Source: CAZFAT01 sp964517075 (GTDB lineage: Bacteria > Acidobacteriota > Vicinamibacteria > Vicinamibacterales > SCN-69-37). Taken from it: a stretch of DNA of 16,247 bases. Location of the stretch: contig CAZFAT010000422.1 of assembly GCA_964517075.1 (NCBI GenBank), positions 1 to 16,247 on the forward strand. Reading direction: 5' to 3'. The position numbers and the translations under genes are program-made. Under the pieces are notes generated by a model. That model saw only the letters and a list, made by a program, of their open reading frames with translations, was not told the origin of the DNA and did no database searches. The number at the start of each line of letters is the position of its first letter. The stretch's first letter is position 1. Shown piece by piece: positions 6,016 to 11,433 of this stretch.

Positions 6016-7362
6016 ATGGCCGGCACGATTTGGGACGAGGTTCTGGGGCGCGTTGAGACCAAAGTCAACCGCTACAGCTACTACACCTGGTTCAAGCAGA
6101 CATCTCTTGCCCACGACGAGGGCGGGGTGCTCACCATCCGGGTGTCCGACCCGATGGTCGTGGAGTGGCTGACCAGGCACTACGTCGGGATCCTGGACGA
6201 GGCTCTGACCGAGGTGGGCCGTCCCGGTGCGCAACTGCGGTTTCAGCCCGAGACGGCGGAGGCGCCCGAGCCGCCTGGCTTGGAGGTGGCAGACGAAACC
6301 GTCCCGGACGAGCCGGCCGCGGCCGCCGACGATGAGGCCGTCGACTTCGTCGGCCTCAGTCCACGCTACTCCTTCGATACGTTCATCGTCGGCGCCTCCA
6401 ACCAGTTTGCGCATGCGGCGTGCCGGGCTGTGGCCGAAGCGCCGTCGCGCTCGTACAACCCGCTGTTTCTCTACGGCGGGGTGGGACTCGGCAAGACCCA
6501 CCTCATGCACGCGATCGGCCACTCCGTCCTCACCCAAAGTCCCGACCTCAAGCTGACCTACATCTCCGCCGAGCGGTTCATGAACGAAGTGGTCAACGCG
6601 ATCCGTTACGACCGCATTCTTGAGTTCCGCGAGCGCTATCGTGGCGTGGACGTCCTGCTCGTCGACGACATCCAGTTCATCGTCGGCAAGGAGCGGACGC
6701 AGACCGAGTTTTTCCACACATTCAATGCGCTGCACGACGCGCAGAAGCAGATTGTGCTCAGCAGCGATTGCCCGCCGCACCAGATCAGCGAACTCGAGGA
6801 ACGGCTGCGCAGCCGCTTTGAATGGGGCCTGATCGCCGATATCCAGGCGCCGGATCTCGAGACCAAAATCGCGATTTTGACCCGGAAGGCCGAGGCGGAA
6901 GGCGTGTCGCTCCCGGGTGATGTGGCCCTGTACATCGCCGGCCGAATCAAGTCGAACATCCGCGAATTGGAAGGATCGCTGATCCGGCTGCTCGCCTATG
7001 CATCGTTGACTGGACGCGACATCTCGATGAGCCTTGCCCAGGAGGTCCTGCGCGATGTCCTGCGCCAGGAAGGGCGCACCGTCACGATTGACATGATCCA
7101 GAAGTTCGTCGCGGAGTACTACCAGTTGAAGCTGGTCGAACTGAAGTCGAAGAACAACTCCAAGTCCGTGGCGCTGCCGCGTCAGGTTGCCATGTACCTC
7201 TGCAAGGCCCTGACGCCGTCGTCACTGCCGGAGATCGGTAAGAGTTTTGGCGGCAAGCATCATTCGACCGTGATTCACTCGCTCAAAAAGGTCGAGGATT
7301 TGCGCAGGCGTGACGAAGTCTTCAACAGCCTGATCAACACCCTGACGGAGTCGTTTCGCTAA
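6016..7362 (+). CDS. dnaA: chromosomal replication initiator protein DnaA
   Basis: DnaA binds DnaA boxes, forms an ATP-dependent filament and opens the origin. The 448 residues show all four domains. Domain I (about 1-78) starts IWDEVLGRVETKVNRYSYYTWF. Domain II (about 79-112) is an acidic, Pro/Ala-rich linker. The AAA+ domain III (about 113-330) has Walker A GGVGLGKTH at 154-162 and Walker B VDDIQF with Asp217/Asp218. Domain IV is the helix-turn-helix with ALPRQVAMYL and the recognition motif GGKHHSTVIHS (Lys414 to Thr418), where GGRDHTTV is usual. The frame extends upstream to a TTG at 5956, but ATG at 6016 gives the standard MAGTIWDEV-type N-terminus and is preferred. No clear Shine-Dalgarno precedes it. 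It is divergent from rpmH, as in many bacterial origins. Confidence 0.98.
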   Translation: MAGTIWDEVLGRVETKVNRYSYYTWFKQTSLAHDEGGVLTIRVSDPMVVEWLTRHYVGILDEALTEVGRPGAQLRFQPETAEAPEPPGLEVADETVPDEPAAAADDEAVDFVGLSPRYSFDTFIVGASNQFAHAACRAVAEAPSRSYNPLFLYGGVGLGKTHLMHAIGHSVLTQSPDLKLTYISAERFMNEVVNAIRYDRILEFRERYRGVDVLLVDDIQFIVGKERTQTEFFHTFNALHDAQKQIVLSSDCPPHQISELEERLRSRFEWGLIADIQAPDLETKIAILTRKAEAEGVSLPGDVALYIAGRIKSNIRELEGSLIRLLAYASLTGRDISMSLAQEVLRDVLRQEGRTVTIDMIQKFVAEYYQLKLVELKSKNNSKSVALPRQVAMYLCKALTPSSLPEIGKSFGGKHHSTVIHSLKKVEDLRRRDEVFNSLINTLTESFR

Positions 7363-7393
7363 GCAATTGTCATGAAAGCCGGGGGAGTCCGGG

Positions 7394-7500
7394 TTTTCCA
7401 CACCAGGGGCCTGTGGACGGCTGTGGACAGGCGGCCGGGAGGCGGGATTTCGACAGCGGACCGCCTCTGGACGCGTCCGTTATGCGCGCGATTCTCCACA
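7394..7500. promoter_or_regulatory. DnaA-box cluster between dnaA and dnaN
   Basis: TTTTCCACA at 7394-7402 (plus) is an exact TTWTNCACA match. TGTGGACGG (7412-7420) and TGTGGACAG (7422-7430) are minus-oriented with the TCCACA core intact but weak flanks, one helical turn apart. TTCTCCACA (7492-7500, plus) has one mismatch. The orientation order + - - + is the same as in the cluster upstream of dnaA. Confidence 0.65.
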
Positions 7501-7543
7501 GGATAAGTGTTTGAATGCGTGAGGGTTATGGGGAGACTTTGGG

Positions 7544-7573
7544 TTCCCAACAGGCCTTTACTCTTGTTATACT
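7544..7573 (+). promoter_or_regulatory. candidate dnaN promoter with extended -10
   Basis: TGTTATACT (7565-7573) is an extended -10 (TGn followed by TATACT, one mismatch to TATAAT). TTCCCA (7544-7549) is a moderate -35 with an 18-nt spacer. Transcription would begin near 7580 and give a leader of about 95 nt for dnaN, with gyrB and gyrA possibly following. It lies inside the AT-rich tract, so promoter and unwinding roles could overlap. Confidence 0.5.
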
Positions 7574-7597
7574 TCTTTGTCTTGTAGATCTCTGATC
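7554..7597. other. AT-rich tract, possible DNA unwinding element
   Basis: By hand count 15 of 44 bases are G or C (about 34 percent), sharply below the surrounding high-GC DNA. The plus strand is strongly T/C-biased with repeated CTT-like triplets, reminiscent of the complement of DnaA-trio elements described in other bacteria. It lies downstream of the dnaA-dnaN box cluster. The composition is seen; the unwinding role is inferred. Confidence 0.45.
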
Positions 7598-7598
7598 A

Positions 7599-7617
7599 GG
7601 GCTGAAGGGATCAGCCC
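7599..7617 (+). other. hairpin in the dnaN leader
   Basis: GGGCTGA (7599-7605) and TCAGCCC (7611-7617) form a perfect 7-bp stem with a 5-nt AGGGA loop. An alternative 6-bp pairing uses CTGATC (7592-7597) with GATCAG (7609-7614), and the two are mutually exclusive. No T-run follows, so it is not a normal intrinsic terminator. It would sit in the dnaN mRNA leader. Confidence 0.45.
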
Positions 7618-7673
7618 GGTCACATCCCGACCGACGCCCCAGGACGTGGGCAGTCAGCGAGGTCGCCCTGCCT

Positions 7674-8780
7674 ATGGAACTTGTCGTCCGCAAGAACGAT
7701 CTGCTGAAAGAACTCTCCCTCCTCCAAGGCATCGTCGAGCGGAAGAACACGATTCCGATTCTTGCCAACGTCCTGCTGGACGCGAGCCAGAACCAGGTCT
7801 CGCTGCTGGCGACCGATCTCGACGTCGGCTTGCGCAGTCAGTGCGAGGCGTCGGTCGTGAAGCCAGGCACGCTCACGCTCCCGGCGAAGAAGTTGTTCGA
7901 GATCGTCAGCGCGCTACCGGACACCGAGATCCGCATCGAGGAGGACAAGGGCGGCAAGTCGGTCACCGTGGCGGCCGATCGGTTCGAGTCGCGGATGCAG
8001 ACGCTGCCCGCGGCCGAGTTTCCGACGCCACCCGATGACAGCGGAGGCCAGAGCGTGTCGCTGCCGGGTCCGGCCCTGAAGCGCATGATCTCGCACACAC
8101 GTTTCGCGATTACCAGTGAAGACACACGCTACTTCCTGAACGGCGCGCAGCTCGTGCTCCAGCCGGACTCGATGAGCATGGTGGCGACCGACGGGCATCG
8201 TCTGGCCTTCGTCCGCGTCCACACCTCGCCCGGTCCTGGCGCGAAGGGCGAAGTGCTGCTGCCGCGCAAGACGTTGAACGAAGTCGCCCGGCTGATCGAC
8301 GGCGCCGAGTCGATCGAGTTTTCGCAGGGCGAGAATCACCTGTTCTTTCGCGCGGGCAACCGGCTGCTGATCTCGCGCCGAATCGACGCGAACTTTCCCG
8401 CCTACGAGCGCGTGATTCCGAAGACGAACGACAAGCGGATCGAGTTCGACCGCGATCGGCTCGCCGCGGCCGTGCGCCGCGTGCGCCTGCTGTCGAACGA
8501 ACGATCGAAGGCCGTGAAGTTCGTGATTGCCAAGGACCAGGTCGACATCACCTCGAGCACGCCGGAGGTGGGCGAAGCGCACGAGGTGCTGCCCGTCGAC
8601 TACGACGGCGCGGCGCTGCAAATCTGCTTCAACGCCGACTACGTCGACAACTTCCTGAGTGTCGTCGAGACCGACGCCATTGAGCTGGAATTCAAAGACG
8701 AGATGAGTCAGGCCGTCGTCAAGCCGATTGGCGCCGAGGGCTACGACTACACCTACGTCATCATGCCGATGAGGATCTGA
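7674..8780 (+). CDS. dnaN: DNA polymerase III beta sliding clamp
   Basis: DnaN forms the ring-shaped dimer that tethers polymerase III and other repair and replication proteins to DNA. The 368 residues match the family (about 366 in E. coli) and fit three repeated clamp domains of about 120 residues each. The N-terminus MELVVRKNDLLKELSLLQGIVERKNTIPILANVLL is typical, as are ATDLDVGL, ATDGHRLAFV and the C-terminal YVIMPMRI, which contributes to the partner-binding pocket. ATG at 7674 is preceded by GAGG with an 11-nt spacer, longer than optimal. It follows dnaA by 311 bp and precedes gyrB by 73 bp on the same strand. Confidence 0.98.
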   Translation: MELVVRKNDLLKELSLLQGIVERKNTIPILANVLLDASQNQVSLLATDLDVGLRSQCEASVVKPGTLTLPAKKLFEIVSALPDTEIRIEEDKGGKSVTVAADRFESRMQTLPAAEFPTPPDDSGGQSVSLPGPALKRMISHTRFAITSEDTRYFLNGAQLVLQPDSMSMVATDGHRLAFVRVHTSPGPGAKGEVLLPRKTLNEVARLIDGAESIEFSQGENHLFFRAGNRLLISRRIDANFPAYERVIPKTNDKRIEFDRDRLAAAVRRVRLLSNERSKAVKFVIAKDQVDITSSTPEVGEAHEVLPVDYDGAALQICFNADYVDNFLSVVETDAIELEFKDEMSQAVVKPIGAEGYDYTYVIMPMRI

Positions 8781-8853
8781 GCAGACGCGGCGGTCGGCCC
8801 GGGCCCCGCCGATCGGGTGCCGTCGGCTCGGCGACCGCCTCCGTCTCGAAATC

Positions 8854-11391
8854 ATGTCGAATCCCGAACTTCACCACGACGTCACGTCCGCTCCCGAGCT
8901 GCTGGACGACTACGGCGCCGACAAGATCAAGGTCCTCGAGGGTCTCGACGCCGTTCGGAAGCGCCCGGCGATGTACATCGGCTCGACCGGACCGACGGGC
9001 CTGCATCACCTGGTCTACGAGGTCGTTGACAACTCGATCGACGAAGCGCTGGCGGGGTTCTGCCGCAACGTCGACGTCACCATTCACATCGACGGGTCCG
9101 TCACCGTCGTGGACGACGGCCGCGGCATTCCGGTGGACATGCACGAGAGCGGCCGATCCGCGGCCGAGGTCGTCATGACCGTGCTTCACGCCGGCGGCAA
9201 GTTCGAGAACGCCGCCTACAAAGTCTCCGGCGGGCTCCACGGAGTGGGCATCTCGGTCGTCAACGCGCTGTCGGAGTGGCTCGAACTCGAGATCTGGCGC
9301 AACGGCCAGGTCCATCAGCAGCGCTACGAGCGCGGCGTGCCGACCGCCGATCTGTATGTCACGGGCCGGACCGAGAAGCGCGGCACGAAGGTCACGTTCA
9401 AGGCCGACGCCGTTGTGTTCGAATCGATCGACGTTTCGTTCGAGACGTTGTCGCAGCGGCTGCGCGAGCTCGCGTTTTTGAACGCCGGCGTCATCATCTC
9501 GATCACCGACGAGCGCGACGGCAAGACGCATCAGTTCGTCTACGGGGGCGGGATCCGTGAGTTCGTCGAGTTCCTGAACCGCAGCCGCGGGGCGACCACG
9601 GACCGGCCGATTTACATGACCGGGGAGCGCGACGGCATCCAGGTCGAGATCGCGCTTCAGTGGAACGACAGCTACGCGGAGACGACCTACACGTTCGCGA
9701 ACAACATCAACACCATCGAGGGCGGCACGCATCTGTCGGGCTTCCGCGCGGCGCTCACGCGCACGGTCAACCAGTACGCGTCGAAGACCGGCCTGTCGGA
9801 CAAGCTCACGGAGAGCGTGACGGGCGAGGACATCCGCGAAGGCATGACGGCCGTCGTCTCGGTGAAGATCCCGCAGCCGCAGTTCGAGGGGCAGACGAAG
9901 ACCAAGCTGGGCAACACGGAAGTCAAGGGGATCGTCGAGGGCATCGTCAACGATCGGTTCGGCGCGTTCCTCGAAGAGAACCCCGCGGTTTCGAAACGCA
10001 TCATCGCCAAGGCGGTGGACGCGGCGTTGGCGCGGGAGGCCGCTCGGAAGGCGCGCGACCTCGTGCGGCGCAAGGGCGCGCTCGACAACAGCGCGCTACC
10101 CGGCAAGCTCGCCGACTGCCAGGAGCGCGATCCGGCCAAGAGCGAGCTCTACATCGTCGAGGGCGAGTCGGCCGGCGGATCCGCCAAGCAGGGCCGCGAC
10201 CGCAAGTTCCAGGCGGTGCTCCCGATCAAGGGCAAGATCCTCAACGTCGAGAAGGCGCGCTTCGACAAGATGCTGGGCCACGAGGAAATCCGGGCGCTCA
10301 TCGCGGCGCTCGGCTGCGGCATCGGCTCCGACGAGTTCGACGCGTCGAAGCTGCGCTATCACCGCGTGATCATCATGACCGACGCCGACGTCGACGGCTC
10401 GCACATCCGCACGCTGCTGTTGACGTTCTTCTACCGGCAGATGCGGCCGCTCGTCGACCGCGGGCACATTTTCATTGCGCAGCCGCCGCTGTTCCGGGCC
10501 AAGCGCGGCCGGCAGGAGACGTTCATCAAGGACGAGCGCGAGCTCGAGACCTTCCTGATCCGCCGCGCGGCCGAATTACGGACGCTCGTGCTCGGGTCCG
10601 GCCAGGAGATCACCGGCGAGACGCTCGAGCGTCGACTCGAGAAGCTGATGGCGTTCCGGAAACTGCTGCAGATCGTCGAGCGACGCGGCCCGTCGCGGCA
10701 GGCCATCCTGGCGCTCCTCGAGGGCGAGGCGCGCGACAAGACGTTCTGGTCCAACCAGACCACCGTCGACGCGCTCGCTCGTCACCTGACGACGCCTGGC
10801 GTCACGGCGACGGTCGCGGAGGACTCCGAGCATCAGGCGCTCGCGGTGGTCATGGTCGACAACTCCGCGGGCTACGGTCGGCGCCACCGGCTCGACCTGG
10901 ACTTCGTCACGACCGGCGAGTTCCGCACGCTGTCGGGGGCGTACGGGGACGTGAGGGACCTGCTCGCGGGTCCCGTGACCATTCGCACCGCGACGACAGC
11001 CGCTGGCGCCGCCACTGAGGCTGCCGAGGCGGCTGAAGCCGAGGCGGCGGCGGGCGAGAACGCGGCGGCGCCCCCGGCCTCGCGCGAGGGCGCGAAGGCG
11101 TCGAAGGACGGGGACCAGAAGGTCGACTCGCTCGACGAGGTCGTCGAGTATTTCGTCGCCGCCGGACGCCGCGGTCTCGCGATCAACCGCTACAAGGGCC
11201 TCGGTGAGATGAACCCGGACACGCTCTGGGAGACGACGATGGATCCGACGAAGCGGACACTGCTGCAGGTCCGCGCCGAGGACCACACGGAAGCGGACCT
11301 GATGTTCACGACGCTGATGGGCGACCAGGTCGAGCCGCGACGTAAGTTCATCGAGGACAACGCACTGGACGTGAAGAACCTGGATATCTGA
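8854..11391 (+). CDS. gyrB: DNA gyrase subunit B
   Basis: GyrB is the ATPase and TOPRIM subunit of gyrase, which introduces negative supercoils. The GHKL ATPase is at the N-terminus: EVVDNSIDEA with Glu56 and Asn60, DDGRGIP with Asp87, and GGLHGVGISVVNALS at 126-140. The TOPRIM domain has EGESAGG (Glu436) and TDADVDGSH (Asp510, Asp512, Asp514). After QPPLFRAKRG comes an E. coli-type insert of about 170-200 residues. Its end (about 711-757) is an Ala/Glu-rich low-complexity stretch, then RRGLAINRYKGLGEMNPDTLWETTMDP resumes the core. The total of 845 residues exceeds E. coli GyrB (804) mainly through that stretch. ATG at 8854 has no clear Shine-Dalgarno. The 73-nt gap after dnaN holds only a GC-rich hairpin-like sequence (8789-8810), and recF is absent. 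Confidence 0.98.
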   Translation: MSNPELHHDVTSAPELLDDYGADKIKVLEGLDAVRKRPAMYIGSTGPTGLHHLVYEVVDNSIDEALAGFCRNVDVTIHIDGSVTVVDDGRGIPVDMHESGRSAAEVVMTVLHAGGKFENAAYKVSGGLHGVGISVVNALSEWLELEIWRNGQVHQQRYERGVPTADLYVTGRTEKRGTKVTFKADAVVFESIDVSFETLSQRLRELAFLNAGVIISITDERDGKTHQFVYGGGIREFVEFLNRSRGATTDRPIYMTGERDGIQVEIALQWNDSYAETTYTFANNINTIEGGTHLSGFRAALTRTVNQYASKTGLSDKLTESVTGEDIREGMTAVVSVKIPQPQFEGQTKTKLGNTEVKGIVEGIVNDRFGAFLEENPAVSKRIIAKAVDAALAREAARKARDLVRRKGALDNSALPGKLADCQERDPAKSELYIVEGESAGGSAKQGRDRKFQAVLPIKGKILNVEKARFDKMLGHEEIRALIAALGCGIGSDEFDASKLRYHRVIIMTDADVDGSHIRTLLLTFFYRQMRPLVDRGHIFIAQPPLFRAKRGRQETFIKDERELETFLIRRAAELRTLVLGSGQEITGETLERRLEKLMAFRKLLQIVERRGPSRQAILALLEGEARDKTFWSNQTTVDALARHLTTPGVTATVAEDSEHQALAVVMVDNSAGYGRRHRLDLDFVTTGEFRTLSGAYGDVRDLLAGPVTIRTATTAAGAATEAAEAAEAEAAAGENAAAPPASREGAKASKDGDQKVDSLDEVVEYFVAAGRRGLAINRYKGLGEMNPDTLWETTMDPTKRTLLQVRAEDHTEADLMFTTLMGDQVEPRRKFIEDNALDVKNLDI

Positions 11392-11433
11392 CACCTCGCC
11401 TTGTAGCCCTGTTCGCCCGACGTTCGACTGCCT

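Larger units (their letters stand above)
7363..7673. other. dnaA-dnaN intergenic region, candidate oriC
   Basis: This 311-bp gap holds no gene. It contains an exact DnaA box TTTTCCACA (7394-7402, plus), two minus-oriented TGTGGA cores 10 bp apart (7412-7417, 7422-7427), and a one-mismatch box TTCTCCACA (7492-7500, plus). It also has a GGACGCGTCC palindrome (7469-7478), an AT-rich tract (about 7554-7597), the dnaN promoter and a leader hairpin. A DnaA-box group plus an AT-rich tract between dnaA and dnaN is the classical oriC position in many bacteria. Which of the two flanking gaps fires is inference. Confidence 0.65.

Noticed and set aside
5765..6172. A 135-codon plus-strand frame starting in the dnaA leader and overlapping dnaA
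   Set aside because: No domain character, overlaps the DnaA boxes and the DnaA N-terminus; explained by GC-rich frame openness.
5488..6780. A 430-codon minus-strand frame ending in the L34 sequence
   Set aside because: Only the last 45 residues are protein-like (L34); the remainder is antisense to dnaA and the intergenic region and is open by chance.
7521..7535. A possible further DnaA box around GGGTTATGGGGAG
   Set aside because: Only the TTAT half matches; the CCACA/CACA core is missing.
8789..8810. GC-rich inverted repeat between dnaN and gyrB as a terminator
   Set aside because: No T-run follows, and the repeat is largely the simple GGCCCGGGCC palindrome expected in high-GC DNA.
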